Below, one piece after another: positions 10,681 through 20,628 of a stretch of 64,000 bases of DNA. Each line of letters starts with the position of its first letter. Position 1 is the stretch's first letter. The notes under the pieces are model-generated. The model searched no databases. It was not told the origin of the DNA and saw only the letters and a list, made by a program, of their open reading frames with translations. The translations under genes were made by a program, and so were the position numbers. Origin of the DNA: Symbiodinium natans. Lineage: Eukaryota > Sar > Dinophyceae > Suessiales > Symbiodiniaceae. Where the stretch lies: contig CAJNDS010000579.1 of assembly GCA_905221605.1 (NCBI GenBank), positions 1 through 64,000 of the forward strand. Reading direction: 5' to 3'.

Positions 10681-11235
10681 TGAATTTTTCTTTCGTCTGC
10701 ACGCTGCGAGGCGTAGCCACCCGAAGGGGCTGTGGGTTCAAGTGAAACAAAAGCTTACTAAACCTGTGGGGTGAAACTGCCGGTAAGTTCCCCCTCTCAT
10801 TCCTTGTCCTCGGTTTTGACGTACCGCTACCCTCAACCGAAGTGAGGCCGGAATGTCGTTTTGACCAAGTCGTTGCCATTGGCTTGAAGACTTTGGCCAA
10901 GGCAAATTGCCTGTATGCTTGCACATTCTCTGTGTTGTCTATTCGGGAGGTGATCCATGCCCTCGTTCGTGGAGGCCGCTATCCCTCAACCGAATGGAGG
11001 TCAATTCCTGTAGACCCAGATGCTCGTTCTACGAGTCTCATTGCATGTCCTGAGTGCTTCCATTCCACACCCCTCAACCGTAGTGAGGCCGGACATGTCT
11101 TCAAACCAGGTCATGGCCCAAGGCTTCATGGACTCTGGTTACGGTGGCTGCCTCTTGCATGCACAGGGCATACTTCCTGTGGCTTTTGCCGGGAGGTGAT
11201 CCATGCCCTCCGATTCTCAGAGGCCGCTATCCCTC
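10681..11235. repeat. LINE 3'-region repeat, copy A
   Basis: Nearly identical to 21957-22504 (block C). It contains several CCCTCAACC...GTGAGGCCG stem-loop modules and an internal ~46-base duplication (GGGAGGTGATCCATGCCCTC type, near 10949 and 11193). In minus-strand order it lies downstream of the LINE ORFs, so it is probably 3' untranslated sequence. Confidence 0.8.
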
Positions 11236-12030
11236 TACCAGCGGGGTGGTCAATCCCCATAGACCGTTCCATATTGATTGAGGCCCAATTCTGCACTTTC
11301 TCGTCATCTCACCTTGACGGATCCATGCCCTCGATTCACACATCTCCAACACGAGCCAAGCAGGAGGAACAGGTGAAGTACCTGCCCAAACATACCCCTT
11401 TTTAGGCTGGAGGACGCTAAGCGACCGAAATCGCCGCTACGCACCGGTGACCCCACGCAACACACCTTCAACAGGTGGCCGGTACAGGCGCCTGACAGGG
11501 GGCCGGGCAAGGTGCCGACTACCAGGTCAAACCCACCCTGCCTGTGAGGATATTATGTACGAGGCCGCTATCCATTGTGAGACTTGACATTCTCCAATCC
11601 AGCCGTAGCCATTGTTCCAAAGACAGTCGGCTGGCTCTCTTGTTTGCCACCAAAACTCCATACTCTCACTTGGGAGTCGATTACCCTCAACCGAAGTGAG
11701 GCCCACTCTGCGACCACGGGTTAGCTGCATGCTTGGTCCTTGTGGGCATTTCTGAAAGCAGTGACAACGAATCCTCCACGGAGTACGTCCCGGCTAATCC
11801 AGGGTTCTCAGCAGCTCCGGTGTTCTCGCACTTACTAACCGTGCCTTGCTGTTCTCCCCAGAATCGCCCTGGCTTTCTCGCACTTACTTACCAGTCGACG
11901 TATTCCTCACCACAAAGTTCACTGCCATTGGGACTCGAGGCTTCTCCAGTCAATGCTGGTACCTGCCCTTTGCTGGCCTCCATGCCTGGCCAGTGTCCCT
12001 CATCCATATTCTGGAGTTTGCTCTTTATAG
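11236..12030. other. Non-coding LINE 3' region
   Basis: No domain-bearing frame. One stem-loop module lies at about 11688-11710. Copy 2 of the LINE lacks this stretch. Confidence 0.45.
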
Positions 12031-12430
12031 CTCACATTCCCTCAGACCAAAGTCGAGGCCGAATGTTGCATTGTTTGATTGAGCACTGCTGGGCTGCGGT
12101 TGTACCTATCAATTGCTCCGACACACCGGCACCGCGGAGTCTATGCTTCAAGCTGCTTTACCGCTTTGCGCCCAGTAGCATCAGCCGTCCAAGCTGCATG
12201 CAGTGCTTCCAGAGTCTCCAAGACTCAATTCCGGCAGACCAATAAGTGCCCGGCCTGCCCATTCCATCATTCTTCCCTCAGCTGATGCGAGGCCGGAACA
12301 TCATGCACCTTCTTCATCAGCGAGGCGTTTTCGCAACCCTTCTGTTGTTCCCTCAGCCTTGGCGAGGCCGAACCATCCATTCCCTCAGCCGAGGCGAGGC
12401 CGAACCTTTACTCCAGCATAGCGAGGCCGA
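12031..12430. repeat. Stem-loop module cluster 1
   Basis: At least five modules of the form CCCTCAG-loop-GCGAGGCCGAA, all in the same orientation, at about 12038, 12286, 12349, 12378 and 12407. Arms are conserved; loops differ in sequence and length. Confidence 0.85.
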
Positions 12431-12638
12431 AACTGCCCTTGCATAGCCTCACATGGCATCTCCGCTGGTTTCACGGGTTCTGAAAGCATTGTGCTGCGAG
12501 GGTATGTTGATCACCCTCATTCCGGCAAGCTAAGCCTGCATTCGGGTTTGCCCTCACATGGCCCTTAATGGCGAGGCTGTGCTCGCAATTCAATCCACTT
12601 CCACTTGCCTGGTTACTGGCCGGCGACGTTTCATCACC

Positions 12639-13109
12639 TCAAAGGAGCATCCATTCCTCATCATCTTCCGACAAGGCCAGCATCCTTTTCGACACATCAG
12701 GGCCATACACCATAATCACCAGCCTACCCAGGTACCTGATTTCACGTCCGCTGCCATCAATCATCAGGGATGGGTTTGTGGGATCGACATAGAAATCGAT
12801 GTTCCAAAGCCTCGCATCCTCACAGCATCGGAAACCCCGGAGCTGCAGGTGGAGGTTAGCTGCATTCAGGCTTCTTTGGACATTCCAATTCCCACAGCTG
12901 CCCCAGGCTATGTTGCCTCTCCTGGTGCGACGGACAAAGTGGATACGATATGACTGCGACAGTTCCAGGAAAAGCCCTTCACGACGCCCCTGGTGTGACC
13001 ATGCAAATACACAGCACGCAATTGCCGGCATGGTCCGTCGCTCTCCGTCTGCCTTGCAGCAAGTCTCTTTGGCGTGTGGCACACTGTCCAGGGCACTGTG
13101 GACGGCCAC
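12639..13109 (-). CDS. Hypothetical protein fragment in LINE 3' region
   Basis: Not recognised. The C-terminal 60 residues look strongly protein-like, for example ARLWNIDFYVDPTNPS, SGREIRYLGRLVIMVYGP and an acidic end SEDDEEW. The first half is less convincing. The frame lies downstream of the kinase-like ORF on the same strand within LINE copy 1. It is absent from copy 2, which has a deletion spanning this interval. It may be a fourth element-encoded frame, a captured host exon, or part of an older insertion. Confidence 0.35.
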   Translation of the reverse strand: MAVHSALDSVPHAKETCCKADGERRTMPAIACCVFAWSHQGRREGLFLELSQSYRIHFVRRTRRGNIAWGSCGNWNVQRSLNAANLHLQLRGFRCCEDARLWNIDFYVDPTNPSLMIDGSGREIRYLGRLVIMVYGPDVSKRMLALSEDDEEWMLL

Positions 13110-13248
13110 TCTGGTCGCCGATAGCCCACGAGCGGAAATCTGCGGTTGAGACGGGGCCCTGTTCCAACAAAGGAAGTTAAGGCCTCGGAACCCTCTTCGC
13201 TCGCACAGGTCTGCTATCTTCTTGCACCTCAGTTCCAGGAGGTGTTTC

Positions 13249-13385
13249 CCTCAACCGTGGTGAGGCCGAACTATGTTGTCCCTCCGAGCGAGGCCGAAGA
13301 CTTTCCACAATCCTCAGCTTATGCGAGGCCGACAACACCCTCAGCAGCGAGGTCGAAAGTTCCCTCAGCACTCGGCGAGGCCGTA
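13249..13385. repeat. Stem-loop module cluster 2
   Basis: Five tightly spaced modules (about 13249, 13280, 13314, 13340 and 13363), all the same way round and separated by only a few bases. Confidence 0.85.
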
Positions 13386-13640
13386 CACAGGCAGCTATGT
13401 GGCTGGCAGAACTACCGAGCAAACACAGTGGTTTCGGTTTGAGTCCTGTTGGAGCCCACCCTTAGGTACAGCCTCCAGGCCACCGAACAGCTCACTACCT
13501 GCGCACCCCACCGGGGTTGAGCCGAGACTTGAGCCAGGTGAATTTTTCGTCTGCACGCTGCTTGGCGTAGCCACCCGAAGGGGCTGGGGTATCAGGGTGA
13601 AACTTACAAACTCTGCACAGTGAGACTACCGGTACTAGCC
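13365..13640. repeat. LINE 3'-region repeat, copy B
   Basis: Homologous to about 21785-22060. Both begin at a stem-loop module, pass through GAGTCCTGTTGGAGCCCACC and the CACCCCACCGGGGTTGAGCC stretch, and end near GTGAAACT. Block C at 21785-22504 reads as B-like sequence continued into A-like sequence. Confidence 0.8.
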
Positions 13641-13810
13641 CTCACTTCCCTCAGACATTTGTCGAGGCCGAAATCCATTCCCTCAGACCGTGGTCGAGGC
13701 CGAAATTCCCTCAGGTCATGCCGAGGCCGAATTTCCCTCACTTGCACCCCTCAGACCGGAGTCGAGGCCGAAACTCCCTCAGGCAGCACGCCGAGGCGGT
13801 ATTCCTTGAT
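13640..13810. repeat. Stem-loop module cluster 3
   Basis: Five modules (about 13645, 13679, 13709, 13748 and 13777) of a CCCTCAGAC...GTCGAGGCCGAAA subtype. In two of them the extra GAC/GTC pair lengthens the stem, which supports base pairing rather than a simple tandem repeat. Confidence 0.85.
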
Positions 13811-13865
13811 TCGGTTTGGGTGCCTCTCAGACCACTAGCCATGTTTCTTGTCTGGGCTGCGCTGC

Positions 13866-14640
13866 TCACTCATCAGCTTCGTCATATGGCATGCCCAACG
13901 TGATTTTCTGGATCTCTGTTGCCGGGACCGGAAGTAGGGTTCCATCCCATCCTCGTTTTGCAATCCCGGCATCCAGTAGGTGCTGGGCAAAAGGCCCGAC
14001 ATTGCCTACGCACGCCATCCAAAGCGCGCTGGCTTTGCCGTCGTACGTTCTGACCAATCCACGTATGGTTGCCAGTAGCTCCTCGTCATATTTCTCCAGG
14101 AGGCGTACGAGGCCGCTTGATAACTTGTATCTCTCCTCCTGCAGCGTCGACCACTCTGCCGTGTCAAAGAACACTGCCCGTGGTAGCGATCCTGACATCG
14201 GGTCGCGCCCAACGTTGCTTACCGTGATATCCGATAGAGCAACTCCTTGCGTGGTCAGCCATGACGTTATAGCCACCAGGTAAAACAGGGACTGTCTGAG
14301 GACCCCGGCTTCTTGGCGATGTTCCTGCCACCATGTGTTGAACAGCTCTGCCCTGCGGATGATACTTCCATAGAAGTAGTGGTGGCAGTACCCCTCCACC
14401 GCCTCGTCGAAAAGGACTCCGATCCATCCTGCCCACAGGGTCCTGGTGACCAGGGTGGGGAATTGTTCCCCGTACCCTGCTTCGTTGCCAAAGCTCTGGG
14501 GTTCCATCGCTAGTTTCATGACCCATAGCCGATCCAGAGCATATCCTCGTCGAGTGCGCCCCGCACCTATAAAGGGAAGCACCCTAGGCTGTAAGCTTTG
14601 CCCTGTCGTTGGGTTGCGGACCAATTGGACCTCCCCGAGG
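13866..14640 (-). CDS. LINE copy 1 ORF3, kinase-like domain
   Basis: The best-preserved part of a third ORF downstream of ORF2 on the same strand. It carries residues arranged as in protein kinases or aminoglycoside-phosphotransferase-like kinases. These are a glycine-rich segment GAGRTRRGYA, a lysine in LWVMKLAM, a glutamate in NEAGYGEQF, a catalytic-loop-like SDITVSN (Asp and Asn five residues apart), and a metal-binding-like Asp in FFDTAEW 17 residues later. The usual His-Arg before the catalytic Asp is not present. The C-terminus continues about 70 residues past the copy 2 breakpoint to LGMPYDEADE. There is no ATG at the open-frame start. A deletion at about 14636, relative to copy 2, puts the upstream part out of frame. 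Kinase-like identity is inferred from motif order and not confirmed by alignment. Confidence 0.5.
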
Positions 14641-15114
14641 CCGCACTGTCTTCTCCTCTCTCCCGTAGGCGTACCGGACCCACCGGAGATTCTGAAGCAC
14701 TCTCCTCATCCCTATCCCAAGTCTGCTCCGGGTGTCTGGCCTGTCGAAGCGGGGAACGGTCTCGGGGCTGATCCTGCTGCTTGTTCTTGCTTTTACCCTT
14801 GCCTTTGTCCGGCCGATTCCTTAGCCAGGATGGCAGTCGGGACCCTTGTCTCCTCATCGTCGCATCCGTCTTCCATTGCCTCATTTCTACAGACCCGCCT
14901 TGTGCAATTTAGAAGCCCACAGCTGCTTCCGCTCTTCACTGAGGTAGGTCTCCGCTTGGTAGACCCAATCGTTCCTTGTGCGGCAGCGAGCGAGGCTGCG
15001 ACACGCCGCTTGTAGGTGAGTGTAGTTTGCCCTCCTGGGGTCTGTTTCCAGGAACTGCTCCTCCAAAATTGGTTTCCACGAATCCTCAAGTTTGATTCGC
15101 ACCTGGAGGGTCAA
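14567..15114 (-). pseudogene. LINE copy 1 ORF3, N-terminal part, broken
   Basis: Two overlapping frames cover the N-terminal half of ORF3. The part from 14884 down (MRQWKTDATMRRQGSRLPS, then a Lys/Gly-rich and acidic linker) matches copy 2 at 23077-23661 closely. The 14887-15114 frame lies in a ~250-base stretch absent from copy 2. That difference begins and ends at a CAAG-type microhomology. The linker is basic then acidic, typical of a disordered nucleic-acid-binding region. A stem-loop-bounded deletion at about 14636 separates it in frame from the kinase-like part. Confidence 0.5.
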
Positions 15115-15171
15115 TTTCTCCGGCTGCTCGTCCTCCGGCCGGTCTTGTGAGGATGAGGACGCCGTTGTTCC

Positions 15172-15395
15172 ACCCTCAGCTCTGCGAGGCCGAGGCCTCT
15201 CTCTTTACCCTCAGCGATGTCGCAAGCACGCGGCACCGCGAGGCCGAATTACACTCCCTCAGCAAGGCGAGGCCTTAACACCAATCGCTATTCCCCGTTG
15301 CGAGGCCCTCACCCTCAGCTACGAGGCCGAAAACCCTGTCTCCTTGCACCAAACGGCTACGGAATTACTGCGTTCCCTCAGCTTGGCGAGGCCTA
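15172..15395. repeat. Stem-loop module cluster 4
   Basis: Modules at about 15172, 15210, 15255, 15310 and 15373 lie between ORF3 and ORF2. The last one encodes the final residues of ORF2 (reading ...RQAEGTQ then stop). The same arrangement occurs in copy 2 at about 23598-23820. Confidence 0.8.
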
Positions 15396-18300
15396 ACAAA
15401 CAATGACATCTTCTGCTGTGCACTGGCTTGGGGCTTAGCTTTGGCGTGTTTCCCACCAAACTGAACGCGAGGCTGTTGAAACTGGACGCTGCTCATATTT
15501 CCACCGTTGACAAGGGTTTGCGCTTGGGTTGCCAGCTTGCCCTGAGAAGTTCGCGATTTGCACTCACCCGCCAGGCTTTTATTGCACTTCTGGCTGACCG
15601 GTGCATGTGTTCTGTCACACTTTGTGCAAACCCATCGGATTCCCAAATTCACCATATTATGGGAGGGGTGGATACCCCACTCTTCCCGCACTCGCGCCTC
15701 CGGCTGGTTGACGCAGTACTGCTCCAATACCTCCTCCAAGTTCGTGAGGGTTTGTTGTACATACAAACCGCACAGTTGGCATTTCAGTGTTAAATTCCGG
15801 GGGTGTTCACTGCCCTTCTCCCAGTGGTGCCCTCGCTCCGGGTTTTCGAGCAACTGCCAAAGCCGCTGGCGTTTGTTGAGTTTGGCCCTGCCATGCTCTT
15901 TTCTGCATCCCTCAGCTTTCTGCGAGGCTTCCATCTTCTCCTTGTAATGCGCATGGTCCAGGATGAAGGGGAAATCTGCTTCGTTGCGCCTCCGCAATAT
16001 GTGGGCTGCGCGTTCTCCGTAAGCCAGTGAAAGTGTACGCACCACGTTGTCCAGCTCTTTGACACGCCTGCGCTGGGCTGTAAGCAGCCGCCGCTACTTC
16101 GCCACATACTTTGTCCGCCATGTCGTTCGCTGCACGTCTCCACAACGTGCCCGGGCCCATTTTTTCCAGGAATGCTTCTTCTGTTTTGTGGGACGGGACC
16201 CATGTTGCTTTGATTCGTTTCTTTCCATTCCACACTTTGCTCCATTCCAGGTCATCGTCCGGCGGTTGTATTTTTTGTAGCGCTTGGACTGCCGGCTTGC
16301 AGTCCATTGTGACGTCAATCAGATCCTCCGTGTGCTCCATTAGTCTGAAAAGTGCACGGCGCTCCATGTCCACTACCGGCTGCCACGGGTAGACCAGCTC
16401 CGTAATTTGTCCGACTTTCACCAACTCACCATCTTTCCAGTTCATAGCCACCACTGCGAGGGCTGATGTTTGTACACGTGGGTCTATTCCTCCTGGACCT
16501 CCGCTGGCGTCAGTGGCGAAGATCAAGCCTTCTGCTTCCACTGTAGCGTCTGCTGCAAAGCATCCTTGGTAGCGCAGTCCCAAAAGATGCTCCGGCGGCT
16601 TGGGGTGCCACACCGCCGGCTTGGGCAGGAGTGCCCTTGTCCACAGGCACTCCCATGGGTATTTGTGGCGCAGGTATTCCTGGAGCTTGGGTTCTTTGAA
16701 CCCTTGGTCTCGCCAGTAAGGGCATTCTTTGAGGACATGCTCCAGAGTGGCTGGCACTTGGCACTTCTTGCACCAGCCAGGCTTGGACTCCGTGATAACG
16801 CCCGCATGCCACACTGACTTCATCCCTTCCATAAGGCCCGGGCTTAAGCCTCCCAGCTTCGTCAGCTTGTGATGCGGCGTCCAATCCAGCCCCTCCTGGG
16901 CCCCCTTTCCACCTGCTTGTCGCGTTATTGCAGCCCTTTTTTGTTCCTCGAGGAATCCCTCAAGCCATTTGTAGGCGAGGCCACCCATGCGTGGCTGGGT
17001 CCAATCGACGTTGAGGACATTTCCTCTCTTCCATTTGCCCGGGTCACTTGCATCCACCTTCAAATCCATTAAGTACGCCATGGTTGCTGCCATCGGTCCC
17101 GTGACCAGTGGCCAGTGGTGTTTGGCCGCACTTAACCTCCTCCAAGTGGCTTTCCAGGCCAATTCAAAGTGGGCTTTGCCTCCACCAATCCATGCGCTGA
17201 AAACTTTTGCCACCACCTTGAAATGCTGCTTGTGGATTGTGCGCTTCGGGTCCTGACATTTCTTGGCTCCCATATCCAGTATGGTTTCCAAACTACCAAG
17301 CTTGTATTTGCCCAGGTGTTTGCCCACCACTGTTCGGAGCCACTTCATTCTTTTGGGCGATACCCCCACGGATGGGTGCCCCCACAAAGCAACGGATGTG
17401 ATCGCGGCCTTGACTACGCGGAGTTTAGTGCTGGGCGGCGGCCCCAGCCTGGACAGCTTGCTCTGTCGGGCATGTGCTTTTTTTGCCCGTGTGGCCGACG
17501 TCACCAAACGACGCTTTCGCCCACCGGTACTGTCGACGCCCAAGTCCCGCATCACGTCGTACACTTGTGGCTCATGCGGTAACAGTAGTTCTCGCAGGTG
17601 CTTGCTCGCCTGGGTACTGCTGGCTACAAACCCTGTCTTCTTGGATGAAATCGTGAACCCATTTGCGTCCATCCCGTCCTTTAAGCTGCGGTAGACTCGG
17701 ATCGCACTGTCTGCCGCTTGTTTGAAGGATTTATGCTGGACGTCAATTGAGACATCATCCAACCAGCAGTCCACATTTGCCACATCTTTGCGCTTTTGGA
17801 TCTTGTCAATCGTCTGACGCAATGCCACTTTCGCTAATGACGGCGCCGCAGGGCACCCCGCTTGCACTCCATTCGTAGCTCTGATGCCTGCCGATAGCAC
17901 CCCATCTGCTGCCAAGTATCTGGCACCCATGTACACTTCCAGTGCCATTTTCAGGATTAGCGGTGGCCGTTGCTGCCGCTATCAGTTGCTGAAACTGGAT
18001 GGTATCGAAAAAGGACTCAAGGTCCACAAATAGCGACACCACATGCACACCATTTGTCTTCGCCGCCTCGTTTCGCAACAGTCTGCCTACAGCCACGTCC
18101 AGGCAGCAACTGCCTGGGACCGCCTTGTCGTACTTGGCATTTTTTGCGTAACTCACCTGCCAAGTACTTACCAAATCCCATCGCAATCGGACCCAGGTTC
18201 GGTACAGGATGTGCAACAAGGCGATTGGTCTCTCCCGGGTCAGATTCTTAGGCAGCATTGCAATAAGTGAGACTGTCATTTGTTTCGGCCATGTTGCTTT

Positions 18301-20628
18301 GGCCTCACACTCATGGTAGAAAGCCACTACCGCTTCGACCGCTTTGTCGTCCATGGCCTGCAAATGGTCGATCCGCCATCCATCCGGCCCCGGGCTCTTT
18401 AGGGCCAATTTCTTGATCCTTGCCTTGACCTCTTCAGGATTCAGCGGCTCCACGCTGGCCGCCTGTTTTTTGGCTGCATCCTCAAGCTCCAGCATGAGCG
18501 AGGCCGTTTGTGCCATCGGTGTGCCCTTCGTCCACACCGCCGCCCAGTGGTCACGTCGAATGTGTGGCCGTTCCAGCATGTCATATTCCATGTAGGGTCT
18601 CTGTACCACTTGTTCGTCTTTCCGCAAGGCATTGTACAGCGGTCGCATGCCCTTTTCCATGGCCTTGCTGAGCCTTTGCTTGTACTGGTGGGCCGTCTCC
18701 TCTATGTCTGCCTTTCTCGCGTAGCATTGCTGTTCATCAATGCGCTTTAGGACAAGTCTGGCGTCTGTGCCTCGTCCCAGGATACTCACAAGCATATCCT
18801 CCCGGCTCTGCACATCGCCCTCATAGTACACGTTGAGTCTACTTTGGACTAGGCGCGCCACCGGATGCGCGTCTCCATGATGTCTGCCTTGCTTGACCCA
18901 TTGTTGGACACGGTTCCAAAAAGCTGCCCTCTTGCCTGTCCAGACAACGTTCTCCGGGTTGTGGACCACCAATTTCTTCCGGACGATTTCTGCTTTGACA
19001 CCCATACCGTCGATTCGTCCTGTGATCGACCTCTCCACACTTGCACTCAGGTGAGCGAATTTCTCACTGAGTTCATCTTCCATCCTGGGTTCATCCAAGA
19101 TGTGGATGGTCTGTGTGTTTTTAACCGGTGTGTATTCCACGGTTTCCGTTACCAGTGCTCCCGCCTTCTTCATTTGGGGAACATCAGGGCTGCTGCACGG
19201 TTGGGCTATCCTCCAATGCATCGCAGCATGAGGCCGAAAAGGGGTTTCCCAATCCGTTTTCACTTGCAGGATGGGCACCAAGCATTTCGCAACCAGCCCA
19301 TAATCGATTTCGTCCGATCCTTGGGCCGTTGGTTCCCCCACTCCCACAAGTGCACCACCAACTTCTGTCGCCAGAGTTGTGCCCCTCATGGTATCCTGGG
19401 CTTCATTCCAATCACCCAGCACCATATATGGCACTTTGCAGCCCTTGAGAAAGGCTATCAGTCTCGCCAGTACTTGGATATTGTTTGGAGCCTGGAATCC
19501 GACCCCGCTCTCCAAATACAGACTGACGATGATCAAATCCCAGCCTTTGTTTCTCATGGCACATGCCAGGAAGCCCGCCGGTCCTGAACCATACTCGGTA
19601 AGGTATCGCAGGTTCCTATGTCGGGGTGCCACCACTGCCAGGCCTCCTTGTACACCCTTAATTTTTGTACTGCCAGGCATGCCAATGAAGGTGTATCCCA
19701 TATCTTGGCAATGGCTCATGGCTTGCTGGATACCCTCCGTCTTGAGATGGGTTTCCTGCAGCACCACCAGGTCCGGTCCTAGTTCGTGTATCCATGCCGC
19801 TATGGGTTTCCTCCAGCTGGTGATGTTAGCCGCTGTGATTTTGATACATTCGGCCTTATCATCTTGGCGATACCCACTTGCCACATCTTCCAAGATCCAT
19901 TTGGCATATTGTGCGTCCTGCTCCACAAAGGAACGAAGCACTTCGTGGCATGCTCGTTGTTGTAGCGGGTTGAGTTCCTGCTCTTCCAGCTTCTCAATGG
20001 CTTCGAGTGCGGCAGCCTCACTGGAAGCATCATATCTACCCACCACTTGGCATAGCGTTTGCCACTCCTGTGGCAGATCTTTTGGTGGTTCCTTGGGTTT
20101 TGCTTTCCGCTTCTTGGGCTTTTGTTTTCCTCTGCGACCCTCAGCACACGGCGAGGCCGAAAACCGTATTTCCTCAGCTTCCTGCGAGGCCTTCATGTTC
20201 TCCCCTCTAACCGCTGCATGGTCTCTCATCTGTGTTTGGCTTCCCTCAGCTTCTCGCGAGGCCGAATGCTCACATTCCTCTTCGATGTCTTCCTTTGTCA
20301 TATGGAAGTATCTGGGCCCTGTGACCGCCCAACTGCTTTCTACAGCTCGGACAGGAGTAGGACCTTTCGTAACTGGACTCCAGCGCTCTTGGCTGTCCTC
20401 CACTGTGCTGTTTGTACTAGGCACATGGGTACTAGACACAGCTTGACTGCCTTCCCCATGTGCCTGTGGCCATACAATGTCCCCATGACACTGCTTCTGG
20501 CCACCACCAAAAGTGTAAACAGAGTCTCCCCATTGAGACTCCTCGGGTTTTCCTTTCTTCTTTAGGCTGTTCGGACCAGAAGCTGCTCTGAGGTGTCGGC
20601 CCCTCCGCTCCTGTCCCAGCCTGAGGTT
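15365..20628 (-). pseudogene. LINE copy 1 ORF2: endonuclease-RT-RNase H, broken
   Basis: Homologous along its length to the intact copy 2 frame (23790-28931). The first open part (20628 to about 17967) has an APE-type endonuclease (NITSWRKP, QETHLKTEG, GDWNEAQDT, SDEIDYGL) and the start of the RT (VDLESFFDTIQF). An 11-base deletion after 17966, flanked by GG microhomology, shifts the frame. The second part (to about 16070) has RT boxes GVQAGCPAAPS and CWLDDVSID, a CCHC finger (CKKCQVPATLEHVLKEC) and RNase H (FATDASGG, NDMADKV). A 5-base deletion at about 16069 shifts the frame again. The third part ends in a zinc-ribbon-like region (CQLCGLY, CTKC) and stops at 15365. The beginning is in the same frame as ORF1, separated by one TGA. 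Confidence 0.85.
20138..20266 (-). repeat. Three in-frame stem-loop modules in LINE copy 1 ORF2
   Basis: Modules at 20138-20160, 20171-20191 and 20243-20266, with a fourth at 15909-15930. Read on the minus strand they encode SASPCAEG, KASQEAEE and SASREAEG. Equivalent modules sit at the same places in copy 2 (28579, 28612, 28684, 24334). Confidence 0.85.

Noticed and set aside
11600-11622. CCGTAGCCATT, matching the first 11 bases of the dinoflagellate spliced leader
   Set aside because: The match stops there (next bases GTTCC), and an 11-base match in 64 kb on two strands is plausible by chance.
10830-13810. CRISPR-like or terminator-like reading of the stem-loop clusters
   Set aside because: Spacing is irregular, the same modules lie inside coding frames, and the setting is eukaryotic.
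19379-20446. Plus-strand 355-codon frame inside LINE copy 1
   Set aside because: It is the antisense of the endonuclease region and has a homologous shadow in copy 2; no protein features.
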